Assembly (NCBI GenBank): GCA_033064195.1
Contig: JARBJD010000163.1
Coordinates: 1-64,000, forward strand
From: Blattamonas nauphoetae
Lineage: Eukaryota > Preaxostyla > Oxymonadida
DNA: 64,000 nucleotides
Reading direction: 5' to 3'
Positions 11,630 through 22,400 of the stretch are shown in pieces; the stretch's first letter is position 1, and the number at the start of each line of letters is the position of its first letter. The position numbers were made by a program, and so were the translations under genes. The notes beneath the pieces are model-generated. The model saw only the letters and a list, made by a program, of their open reading frames with translations. It did not search any database and had not been told where the DNA came from.

Positions 11630-11848
11630 AAATCAAAAAAATAAAAATGAAATGTGAAGTGAGGTGTTGGAACTTTGTATTTCTTGTTCCTTGTTGTGCC
11701 AGCTTTCATCTTGCTTCTTTCTTTTTTGTTTCTTCCTTCCAAGTTTCATTTTTTCATTCATTCAATTTTTCAATCATTCATTTTTCAATCTTTCAATCAT
11801 TCATCATTCAATTTTTCAAGTTTGAATGATTGTACCATGAGACAACCC

Positions 11849-12103
11849 GATACTCCTTTGGGGATCACTCTATCATGATCCTACTCAATGACTACTGCTG
11901 GCGAATTCCTTGAAGGGCTAAGGTATTGGGGGGGCATGATTTACGGTCACATTCAAGTGATGCCCACAGTGAACCCCCGGGGACAGCCTCCCAGCTCGTC
12001 CCGCTCCAATCCAACCTTCAATTCGTTCTACGCATTAGCCACGAGGGCACCATTTTGCCTGAGTATCAAGGGAAATTACGTCGAGGTTTCATACTTCAAC
12101 TTT
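11849..12103. repeat. Copy 2 of the ~250-bp direct repeat
   Basis: This copy matches 1949-2200 in the same orientation. Its hairpin is GGATCA (11862-11867) with TGATCC (11876-11881), whereas copy 1 has GGATCG with CGATCC: the stem is kept by a paired G-C to A-T change. Bases 11650-11848 upstream are T-rich with CATTCAATTTTTCAA-type runs and no gene. Confidence 0.75.
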
Positions 12104-12298
12104 TTTGGAAATTTTGAATTTTTGAATTTTTGAATTTTTTGAATTTTTGAATTTTTGAATTTTTTGAATTTTTGAATTTTTTGAAATTTTCCTAAGTATT
12201 TTTTTTTTGAAATTATTTTTTGACTTTTTGAATTTTTTTTAAATTTTTGAAATTGTTTTGGCATTTTGAAACTTTTTCATTTTTTTTTGAAATTAAGA
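12104..12298. repeat. T-rich simple repeat (GAATTTTT)n
   Basis: From about 12110 the sequence repeats GAATTTTT/GAATTTTTT units and then decays into T-runs up to 12298. Read on the minus strand it is an A-rich tail directly downstream of the tRNA-like unit at 12300-12375, as expected for a retroposed tRNA-derived element. It codes for nothing. Confidence 0.7.
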
Positions 12299-12299
12299 T

Positions 12300-12375
12300 T
12301 GCCCCTCGCCTGAATCGAACCACCCCCTAGAAACGGGTGGACACTGGAACATACCCACTGAGCTACTAGCTCCTG
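12300..12375 (-). other. tRNA-like Pol III head (pseudo-tRNA or SINE head)
   Basis: On the minus strand TAGCTCAGTGGG fits a Pol III A box (12354-12365) and GGTTCGATTCA a near-consensus B box (12311-12321). Between them CCACCC and GGGTGG can pair as an extra arm. The acceptor stem does not close and the T stem is poor, so a working tRNA is unlikely. An A-rich tail follows on the same strand, which fits a short tRNA-derived retroposon. Confidence is for a tRNA-derived sequence, not a functional tRNA. Confidence 0.55.
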
Positions 12376-12452
12376 AAAATGTTAGTTTCGACCTGTGCCT
12401 TATACCTCGAATGTTCAGATCTGCTATATATTCCTTTTATTGTCCACCTATC

Positions 12453-12677
12453 TACCCTCGTTAAAAAGCATGGATTTATCACGGGAACGACTTTTTTACC
12501 CTCGTTAAAAAGCACGACTTTTTCTCGTCAGCGATTTTTTCAAAATAAGTTAGATTTTCCTTTTTAACTTTTTACCCCCGTTAAAAAGCATGACTTTTTC
12601 ACGGGAGCGATCTGCTAAATCTTAATTCTTGGCCACTTGTTACCCTCGTTAAAAAGCATGACTTTTTCACGGGAGCA
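12453..12677. repeat. Four 38-bp imperfect palindromes
   Basis: The unit TACCCTCGTTAAAAAGCATG followed by ACTTTTTCACGGGAGCGA occurs at about 12453, 12497, 12573 and 12641, with unequal spacing. Each unit is an imperfect inverted repeat: CCCGTTAAAAAG can pair with CTTTTTCACGGG around a short CATGA centre. Flanking words such as CTGCTATATATT also recur, so a longer unit was probably duplicated. There is no coding potential. Function unknown; a protein-binding array or transposon debris are both possible. Confidence 0.65.
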
Positions 12678-12780
12678 TTTTTGCTATATATTGAATTTAT
12701 TGACAAAGTTTTCAAATTTTGAATCTGCTATAGTGTCTTTTTTTCGGGTATAAAGTTTCTGATTTTTCGGGATAATTTCA

Positions 12781-13049
12781 GGACCGGATAGTCTAGTGGT
12801 AATGGTGAGTGCACGCACTACTACTACTAAGCTGAAGGTCCTAGGTTCAATTCCTGGCGGAAGCATTTAATTTCACATATCACTGCCCTTTGGCATGGTC
12901 TAGGCCCTTGGCAAGACCAAACGTACGTCTCCGGAACTCAAACCGATAAAAATGAGTTCCGATGCCGGTCTAAAAGGGACCGATGAGAAGGGTCGCAACC
13001 TTCGGAACCTTGAAAAAATACACCAGCTTCCGCCAAAATCAAGGTTTTT
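12781..13049 (+). ncRNA. Candidate Pol III transcript: tRNA-like head plus folded 3' domain (SINE or structured ncRNA)
   Basis: The head (12781-12865) has an A-box fit TAGTCTAGTGG, a perfect B box GGTTCAATTCC and a T arm whose five pairs close (CTAGG with CCTGG), but its acceptor ends do not pair. The following body is closed by a perfect 10-bp stem, TGGCGGAAGC (12855-12864) with GCTTCCGCCA (13026-13035). Inside are hairpins TGGTCT/AGACCA (12896-12901, 12914-12919), CGGAACTCA/TGAGTTCCG (12932-12940, 12953-12961), CGGTC/GACCG (12966-12970, 12978-12982) and GAAGG/CCTTC (12987-12991, 12999-13003). TTTTT at 13045-13049 is a Pol III terminator. It is either a tRNA-derived SINE or a genuine structured RNA; no known RNA family was recognised. 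Confidence 0.55.
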
Positions 13050-14243
13050 GCTTTTTTGAAAATTTTCAAAATTTTGCTTCAACTTGAAAGTTTGAAGTAA
13101 CTGAACTCTGGAAGAGAATATTTCTCTAAGATTGACAACTTTCTGAAATGAAAATGACTTTTACTTCAAGTATTTTCTGAATTGTCAATCGGCATGGAGA
13201 AAAAGCTATAGTAGTGGTGTCTAAGGAGCGGGGGTTCCCAAATCGCCTTCTACACTACTTCCGTTTTGCACCTGATAAAATGCATTGTTATCGGAAAGAT
13301 TTCGACAAAAGCTGCTCAAAAAAGAAACGATTTTTTTGTTAAGCATTTTTCGTCTAGAAAAAATATGTGTTTTTTCCTATTTTTCCAGCATTTTTTTCCA
13401 TTTTTAGTCAAAATGTTCGTTTCATCAAAATAATGTTTCTGTGAAAAATTTCATCAAAATCGGTTCATGGGTTGTGAAGATATAGCCGAAAAGATTTTCT
13501 TGATCGGGCAAAAGGTGGTATTTTGAGGTTTTCTCTGATTCACATGGGTCTATTATTCTAACATTTTCTTATTTTCTTCGTTTGACCAATATATATTTGT
13601 CACACCCTGATTCCCGGATACGTAGATATTTCGGATTAATCTCACGTCTATGAACCTGATTCAAAATTAGCTGAAGTTGTTCCTTTGTTTAAGAACTCAT
13701 GAATGACAAACAAGTGAAATTGAAATGGTTTGATCGTCCTTCTCCCTCTCCTTTGTACTGCAGATCATTTTTACAGGCACTGAACTGGGGGTTCAGCGAA
13801 ACCTTGATATGTTCATTTCTCTGTCAGTTTGATGTGGAATCGGTGAACTCAGCAAATGACAAAGACTGATCTTCTCATAATCTCATTTTGATTCCTGTTT
13901 TTTATTGACCGAAAAAGTTCAAAAAGGATCATGGTGTTGTTCCATATTTTTTGCCAAACCCACAATTGGAACCTTTTTTGGAGATTTATGTGAAATAGGA
14001 GCTTTCTCAAAACCACAGCTAACAACTCTTCAAATTGGCCGAGATATCCCCATACCAAGTTTTCATTGATCAACCTGGATCAGAACATCCCATATTGTTT
14101 TGATGTTTGACAGGGATTCCTCAGAAAAGAGTGTGAGATAAATCGAATCAGGTTGACAACGAAATCTTATAAGTAAAAATGCAAGGTTTAGAAAAAGAAG
14201 ATCGTCCTCTATCCCTCAATCTCGTATAATCAAAAACTGGCTC
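13050..14243. other. Gene-free stretch before the kinesin 3' end
   Basis: No convincing coding region, RNA gene or clear repeat was found here on either strand. The right part probably includes the 3' untranslated region of the kinesin gene. A few AT-rich words recur but no unit could be defined. Confidence 0.5.
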
Positions 14244-17200
14244 TCATCCATCGCTGCTCCCATTGCTATCATCTGAATCATCATCCCACATATCAGAAAT
14301 TGACTCGAAGTTTTGTTTCCCATTCAGCGGAATGACTCTCACTTGTCCAGGAGAAGTCTCATCCCAATATTCTTCATAGTCGTTCCTTTCTCCATCCTTT
14401 CGCTCATGTCTCTCTTTCTCCCGATTGGATTGTGGAGTGACGAACATTGCCTTTCTTGAGACTGGCAGCGAGTCAACATTCTGTCGAAGAGCAGAGTTGT
14501 AAGAAAGGGGAGAAAGGAAATGAGATGATGGGATAGATGGTTGGGATTCAGTGACAATGATTGAACTCGGTGGTGTTTGTTGATTTTGTGTTTTAAAATG
14601 CCGTTTCCTTGCTTGTCCCGATTCTACTCTGTCTCTGCCCCTCTCTTGTCCACGTTCGTCGGAATCTGTTTCGTCGTCCTTCCTTCTTCGATTCTTTCGA
14701 CGATCTTTCTCCACACTCGGTCCTTCTGTTGCTTCTACCATTCTCAGCTTTTGAAGTGGAACTCGGATTCCAGATTCGACTCCTTTCGCTTCGATAAACT
14801 CTTTGAGATTTCTGATTTCTCGTCGTAAATCTTCATTGTCCTGTTCGAGACGCTCTCGTCTTTCTCTCTCTCGTTCCTCTTTTCTCCGTGTTGCGACAAG
14901 TTCTTCTTCTTTCTGTTGCAGTTCCTTTCTGATCCCTTCCTGTTCTGAAGATGAGATGACATTCATTTCCCGTTTCAGAGCAATCAGTCTAGCCTCGAAA
15001 TCAACCTCTCGTCTGCTTTTCGTCCTTTTCTCTTCTTTCATTCTTTCCAATTCTCTTTCTAAGTTCTCTCTCTTCTTCTTTTCTTCTTCCTCTCTCTGTT
15101 TGACTTCCTCCAATTCATGTCTCGTATTTGTGAGTTGCTTCTGCAGTGCACCTGCTCGTCTTTTAGTCATTCCGATGACGTCTTCCATTTCTGCTCGCGT
15201 CAACTCTGAGAACGCAAGAGACGAATCGACAGGCGTAGAATTGAGAGAATTTTGTGTGCCTGAAGACTGGGACGGATGCGGAGGGAGGTGTGACGGTGCT
15301 GGAGTGAAAAGAATATTTGATGACGAGACGACATTTTGTTGACCATCCTTCCCTCTTCGTTGTCTGTCCATTTGAGCTTTCTTTCTTTCCAACTCGGCCC
15401 GTTTCTTTTGTTTGTAGCTGAGCGATTCTTTCACTCGCTCAATTTCTTCTTCTTTCATCTTTTTTTCTTCGTCCATTTCGTACACCCCTTTTCTGGCCCT
15501 TTCTTCGAAAAGAGCTTTCTGCTTTCCGAGGCGGATTTCCAACTTCTCCAGATCGGCCAGAACAGCTTCCATCTTCTTTCTTTCTTCTTCTTTCTTCTCT
15601 CCTCGCTCATCCCACATACTTAACTTTTCGCTCATTCGGATTCGTCTCGACACAACTTCTCCCAGTCGAGATGTTATCTTCTCCAACTCCGCTTTGTGAC
15701 TCACTTCCTTGCGAGTCATCTCCAGCTCCCGTGTTGACCCTTCCTCCTCCATTTCGCGCAGTCGGGCCTCTTCAGTTATAATTTCCGATGTGAGACGTGT
15801 GATCTGCTGAGTGAGCTCGAGTGAGAGGGCTGCGGGAGAAATAGGTTCAGAATCGTCCTCAGGCTCATCGAGGCGAGATAGTCTGCCTGTTGTTCCACGT
15901 TGGCTTGTTTTGTTGCCTGCTCTCCTCACTTCTTGTCCTTTCTCTCTCTCTCTTTCCAGGGCTTCACGTTGTTTCTTATTTTCTCTTTCAAGATCTTTCA
16001 CTCTTCTTTCGCTCTCCATCAATTTCTGTTTTGCTTCGTTTGCTTCCTTCTTTCTTTCCCTCTCAGCTTCTCTTGCCTTCTTTTCTTCACTTATAGCTTT
16101 CTCCCTCATCTCTTTTTCCTTCCTCCGCATCAACATCACTTCAGACTCTAATCCTTCGATCCTTTTCTCAAACTTTCGAATATTCCGACTTTTGTCTTCG
16201 AGCTGCTTCATTTCCTTTTGGATCCGCAGCATCTTCGCCTCAGCCCCTTTCACAGCTTGTTCCTTTTCTTCCTTCAACTTCCGTCCTTCTTTCTCGCTCT
16301 CACCTTTTTCCTGTCGTAATTTGGCCAATTCACTTTCAGCCCGTTCCAACTCCTGTTTCGCTCTTTCTTCGTCTTCCTCCAGAGCGCGGAGTTTCTCTTC
16401 GTTGGACGAGTTTCTTTCGACTTCTTGCTTGTTCTGGCTAACCAATTCTCGGATCAGTCCTTCTTTCATTTTGATGTTCAGTCCAAGTCGGTCAAGTTCG
16501 CTCTTACTTCGTTCGCTGAGCTCTTCTCGTTCTCGCTTCATCATTTCGATGGATTCTTCCAATCTTCGATTTTCTTCTTCCATCTTCCGATTTTCTGTTT
16601 TGAGTTGTCTCTTCTCTTCAGCGATCTCTCCCAATCCAGCCTCGATCACTGATGCTTCAAACGTTTTGCTATCTTCTTCATTTTTCGTGTTCCATTCATT
16701 GTCTTCCAATACCACCGAATCATTTCCTTCCATCTCCGCTGCAATCCGCTCAGTGTCACTCACTCTTGTCTTCAGACTGTCCTTCCCCCATCCTTCCTTC
16801 TCTTGGTGGGCCGAGAGATTCAAGGTTTCCAGAGCCTTCTTTTCCCGACGAAGAGTTTTGCATTCCTCCTCCATCTCTCGTTTCTCCTCTTTGATCTTTT
16901 CCTTCTCCGACAACGCTCCTTTCAAGTCCCTCATTTTCTGCGCGAAGATTTTCTTGTCCTCCTCCAAAAGTAATTGTGCCTGATTGAGTTCGGTTTGAAG
17001 TTTAAACCGTTGACCGATCAACTCAAACACTTCCTTTTCCAGCCTCCGAATTAGTCGAGCCTGACGCAAGCGAACATTCCCTGATGGCAGATCCAATTTT
17101 GAATCATCTCCATCGTCTCTTTTCCCCGAACCTGCATCATCTCCCAGCCATGTCGGAGCAGTCGGCGGACGACCACGAAGCTGCTGAGACTTGTGGACAT

Positions 17201-19236
17201 GCGGAGGAGATGGATTGTCAACCTTTCGAGGAGGTGATGGAGAGAGAAAACGCGACGGTGATCCAAGAAGACGTTTGATTTCTTCGTCTGTGTCATTGTG
17301 TGGAAGTCCTTTCTTTCGGGGGACTGGTGTTGTTGGCATTGCTGTCGATGGACGAACCAGAAAGGGAGAGACAAAGGCAGGGTTGTTTTTCTGGACACGT
17401 CCATCATCCTGCAGTCGTCCCCTTTTCGCCTTTCGATTCAGTTCCTCCAATTCAAGTTGCATCCGCGCAAATTCCCTTTCCCTCACCGGCGTTCCTGTCT
17501 CAGAGAGGACCGGGTTCAGAAGGAGATTCAAGCGCTCGACTGTCTTTGGAGTAAGATGATGCATTAAGCCTCCGCTTTTGAGTTCATCCACAACTGCTTC
17601 AATGGCACTTCGCATGACATTGATTCGATCTTTGAGTTTTGATGTGGACGACATCATTTTGGCGAATGTCTCGGCAACCTCCACCCAATTCTGCTCCGTT
17701 TCTTTGAGTTGAAGCGATTGCATGTCATACTTTTCCATCAGTTCCAAGAACGCTGCTTCTCGTTCCTCATTCCAGAGTATGTCAGCATTTGGATTGTGGT
17801 CCTCTTGGTTCTGTTCTGAATCATCTTCCTTTTCTTTTGATTGATTTGTTCCCTTTTCTTCGGCCTCGAGTAGTTTCTTTTCCAATTCGGCAATTTGCGA
17901 TTTTAATCCATCGATCTCTCGTTCTTTCTCCCGCTTTTCTTCGGCAAGTTGAACATTTTGGACAGGCCTATTTTTGATCAACTTCGTTCGTGCTGCATAT
18001 TCCAAGGTTGAGAGTGTTTCCTCAAAAGACGTTTCCGATGGTGAAACGCAAGCAATGAACGACGTTACAGAGTTTCCACCGAGACTATCCTTGAGGAGAC
18101 GAGTAAGCTTTGATTCTCGATATGGAATGTGCAAATGAGGATGAGAAGAGCTCTGGGAGGATGGAGTGGGAATTGGTGATGGAGATCTCCCATGAGGAGG
18201 GCGTCCGGATTGACTTGAATTGATTGATTCAAATTGGCTTCGTTCCTTGTCATGTAAACTATCTCTGCTAAGAGCATTTATCACTTTTCCGAGTGCTAGA
18301 AGACCACTGTTGATTGCTGAACTTTCTTTGAGTTTGACACCAACATTACCCGTTCTTTTTTGTCTTTCTGATCCAGCCAGATCGACAAGATGAAATTTAC
18401 TGGAGATAATTCGACGGCTCCCTTAGAATTAGATGGGTGAGAAGAAGAAAACCAAACCATCGTGAGTATTTCCTTTTGAGGCGAGTTCTTCCTGTTCTAA
18501 ATTGAGGGTGAAGATGGCATGTGACCGTGACGATTCCACATTCATTCCAGTCTCGCTCACAGTTCTCTGAGCAGCTCCCTGCTGGAGGATAGCGAGTGCA
18601 TCTTCTTCGTTCAAAGCTGTTTTTGTTCGAACGTTTGATAAGAGTATTTCACCTGTTGGTGTTTCACGAACTTGAATGTCGGATTTTGCTATCTGTCCAT
18701 TACGCCCGATCACGATTGGTTTTGAAGAGAGAAGGTCGAATATATCATCGTTATAAATTTCAACAAAAGTGATTGTGACACGGCTGCTGACTTGTTCTTT
18801 GTTTGAATCGATTCTATCAAAGACTGAACGCAAGAGGCGAGGAATAATCCCAATATTTGCTCCAATTTCCATATTTGATAGAGATTGAGTACCAGTTCCC
18901 ATCGTAAATGTTTTCCCTGACCCCGTTTGTCCGTATGCAAGGCACGTCGAATTAAACCCAGAGAAGAACGGATCAATGAGTGGGAGGACGGTAGTTTTGA
19001 AAACTTCTTGCTGAAAGAGGAGTGTACAAATATTGAAGATGGAGAAATGAGTGATTTTATCATCTAATTCAAACTTGTGGAGTTGACTGGCTGAAGACAT
19101 AATCAAAGGTGAAATGTTTCTTATCCAGGCCAATCTGAGTTGGATTATAGACTACAGTACATTCTTGATGATGATCTGCAAGTTCTTTGGAAAGAAGAGG
19201 CCTGACACGGACAAAAACATTGATCGACTGCTTCAT
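14244..19236 (-). CDS. Kinesin-4-like motor protein with long coiled coil
   Basis: Plus-end-directed microtubule motor, about 1,630 residues, spliced from three exons. Introns are 19011-19074 (64 nt) and 18422-18457 (36 nt), and the joined frame closes exactly. The motor (1 to about 394) has the P-loop GQTGSGKT (81-88), switch [11 protein letters not shown], switch II DLAGSE (about 252-257) and [34 protein letters not shown] and [11 protein letters not shown] with GIIPR point to kinesin-4 (KIF4/KIF21-like) rather than kinesin-5, although ETLSTLEYA recalls the latter. A Ser/Pro-rich insert of about 45 residues sits before the last motor helices. About 1,100 residues of charged coiled coil follow, then an acidic C-terminal end. 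The start [13 protein letters not shown] is chosen because it begins directly at the motor's first strand. Confidence 0.9.
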
Positions 19237-19405
19237 AAAATAAATGGAGGGAAAGATCGAGTTCTCCGGACACCTCGGCCTGTCATTCTCGTGATGAAAA
19301 ATGTGTTTATCATATGAGAAAAACCTTTTCATTGTGCTACAGGCTCCATCTCGTCGATCGGTACCACTGGTTTCTCTTATAAATCGTTATGTTTCGATCA
19401 ATTTC
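19237..19405. promoter_or_regulatory. Bidirectional promoter region between kinesin and the large orphan gene
   Basis: Only 169 bp separate the two divergent start codons, so both promoters must lie here or overlap the coding ends. No TATA-like box or initiator could be singled out. Confidence 0.5.
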
Positions 19406-22400
19406 ATGCAGGACAGCGTTGAACAAAGCTTCCTGGAAGCATTCGTCTTTGCTGACGATGCGAACGATCGCTTGAAATCACTCGAGCAACTGACACCAAG
19501 TTCCGAACAATTCCTTTACTATTCAATTCTTCACGAACAGCTTCTGTCCCCGAATGTGGAAACTGATAAGGAGAGAGCATTAATGAAAGAGCTCAAAGGA
19601 ATAAACGAATACCAGCATTCTGCTCATCATCTTCTCGACTTGCGCCGGAAGCTTATGTCGTTTGATGGTGATTCTGAACAGAACAAAAGAAAAACAATTC
19701 AATACATCAGAGACGATCTTCTCCAAATGCGCTTTACTCACCAAAGACAATTGGTTGGTGGATCTCAACGAGTGCAGGATGGAGAGCAATTGGCATCAGT
19801 CTTGAATCAAGACAAATTGTCACTCTCCCGCTTTTTGAAGAACAACACCAATTCACAACCAGAACAATATCTCTCTCCACTGGGCAAATTCAAACATTTT
19901 CAAATGACTGATAATGATCGTGATATGGAGCGCTTGCTTCACAGTCTCCCTTCGGCCACCCATCCTCTCACCATGTCCCTTGTCAAGCGCGTCTACAACA
20001 AACACAAACAATTTGACCGAATTCAAGTTCCTCTTTCCTTGACTCAAATGCAAGCTCTTCTCAAGGAATTTCCACGAATCCGTGAAGATTCCGCGTTCGT
20101 CACCCAATATCTTCAACGACTTGTTCCGACCTCAGAGGTTGATGTCGATCGAGATATCGAAGCTCAAACTGAATATTACACAAAACTCTGGTCATTTGCA
20201 TTGACATTGTCGGTTGGACAGACAGACATCAAACTGGGCCTCATGCATTCATGCCTTGACTTTGACTGGAAACAACACGTTCCCAACAAAGCTCGATTTG
20301 ATGAGTACATCAAGATTCCTCAACAGGGCGTTTCTGTTTTTCAGAGAGACTATTCCAGATCCCATTCAACCAGCACTCAATTCAACATGAATCAAGCCAT
20401 TGTGACCCAGAACGCAATCCACATCAAGCCAAATATGGAGCAGACTGTCCCAGATCAGCTGATCCACAATTATCTTCTCTTCTTTCTTGGATCAGGAACG
20501 CGTGTTGAAGAGTACAGTCAATTTTTCAACGAAAGACTCCTCCACAATCTTTTCATTGAGGCAAGGGCTATTAAAGGACAACTTGAGGGCATCTCGCTCA
20601 CATCTGAAGATAACAGACAGTTAGCCCAACTCCGTGATCGAATTGATCTCAATTTCGTTGATTGGAATAAAACCGTCATCGATACTGACGATCAAATCTC
20701 ATTGGAAATCGCTGTGAAAAACGTGAAGAAACTGCAAATGAAGGTGTACGAGATGAACACACACCACTATTTCACCAAAGAAAAGCAACAAATCCCACTC
20801 AACATCGATCTGGATGGGCTCTCACCAAGTTTTGAAAGGGAAATCGATTTCTCGTCCACCCCTCCCATTATCCAACACATCGAGAAGCTTCCATTGGAAG
20901 AACTGAATGGCCGCAGTGGCGTCTTCATCGTGGATGTCTTCGGGGCAGGACAAACAAGCCGCGCCCTCATCAAAAAAGGCTCTCTCCGTTTGTTGGAACG
21001 ACCAACTGTGAATGGACAAGCTTTGCTTGTGCTGAATGAGAACAACGTCGTTGTCCCGAAAGAGCGAGCGGCTGTTTGGATTGATGGAATTAAATACACA
21101 AGAACTGCATCGGACGATGCAATCACAGATCTCCAGCCTGATGAAATCCTCATCCCGTTTTCATCCCGCAATGGAAGAACACACAAAAAAATCATTCTCA
21201 ATGACACCTCGACAGGTCTCTGTGCTTTGATGGACTTCGAGCATCTCTCTGAAAACTACTCCTTTTCCTGCCAAATCTATGTGGACCGAGAAGAACTGAT
21301 TCAGTTTAAGACCGCTCATGTTCTCCTCCGCCCCAGCCTCCACTGCAACAACACCCCGTCATCAGTGTCATTAGTTGAAAACGTGATTGTGACTGTCAAA
21401 GCCACAGACTTGGACGGAATCCCGACAACCAAACAATTTGACGATGTCGTGTTTGTCGACAACGAACTGACATGCCTGGAAGTGATGATTGGTGATAACC
21501 TCTCGGCATTTACAGTTGAGGTTCAGGGCCGTATTCGGATCGTATCCGATCTCAATCGCCCACAGGATGTGTCAGCGTCGCGATCCTTCCACGTGAACCA
21601 GATCAATTCATCATTCGGAGTGGTTTGCTGTGAACTCCAACAATGTTCCACCAGAGGTTATGTTCTCAAAGTGAACGGAAAAGCGGGTGAAGCCATTGGT
21701 TCGATTCCTGTCGACTTTTCATTCAATTGGAGAGAATACTCAAGACAGGGACTTCTTACAGAGCGATTAGGGACAGATGCAAATGGCGAGATCGTTCTAG
21801 GAGCATTGTCAGAAATCTCACAATTCTCAGCAACCCTTCATACTGGAAATCAACAGTGCACTTTCACGTTCAGTGTCGATTCCAACGAACAAGGAGGAGA
21901 TCAAGATGTTCTTGAAGACAATCCCGACCAAATCGTGACCATCGAAGGAGCCGACACCCCAGTTGCCCTTCCAGTTCGAGAAGGCGACAAAGACAAACTC
22001 TTCCTGTTGTCCATGACGCGGGATTGGACACCTCTCACAGACTGCTCGGAGTTCTTGACAGTCAAAAGCGGGCTCATCATCATTTCGGGAAAAGCGCCTG
22101 CTGGTGATTACACACTCTTCGACTGGTCTTCAGGATCTACCATTCGTGTCTCCATCATTCGATCCACACAGGAGTTGAGAGGCACTACAGTCATCGGACG
22201 CAACAAAATCGGGGTCTGTCGACGAAGTGCAACAGCAATCGAAAAAGTGTCACAAGCCGATAACGGAGATGTGAAGATTCGTTTGTTGAATCCAACAGCA
22301 TCCACCCGTGTTCACGCCTTTATCAGTTCCTTCCAACCGGTCTTCGATGCACAGGCAAACTTGGCACTCTCAAACCGTGTTCAAGACAGCATTGAAACTC

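Noticed and set aside
12104-12298. Telomeric repeat
   Set aside because: The GAATTTTT unit is irregular, lacks a G-rich strand and is internal.
12300-12375. Functional tRNA gene
   Set aside because: A and B boxes fit but acceptor and T stems do not close.
15811-16983. 390-codon open frame opposite the kinesin coiled coil
   Set aside because: Ser/Phe/Leu-rich translation is the expected mirror of Glu/Lys-rich coiled-coil codons; no start context or family.
18284-19236. Kinesin-5 assignment based on ETLSTLEYA
   Set aside because: The P-loop surroundings, switch II context and the GIIPR segment fit kinesin-4 better.
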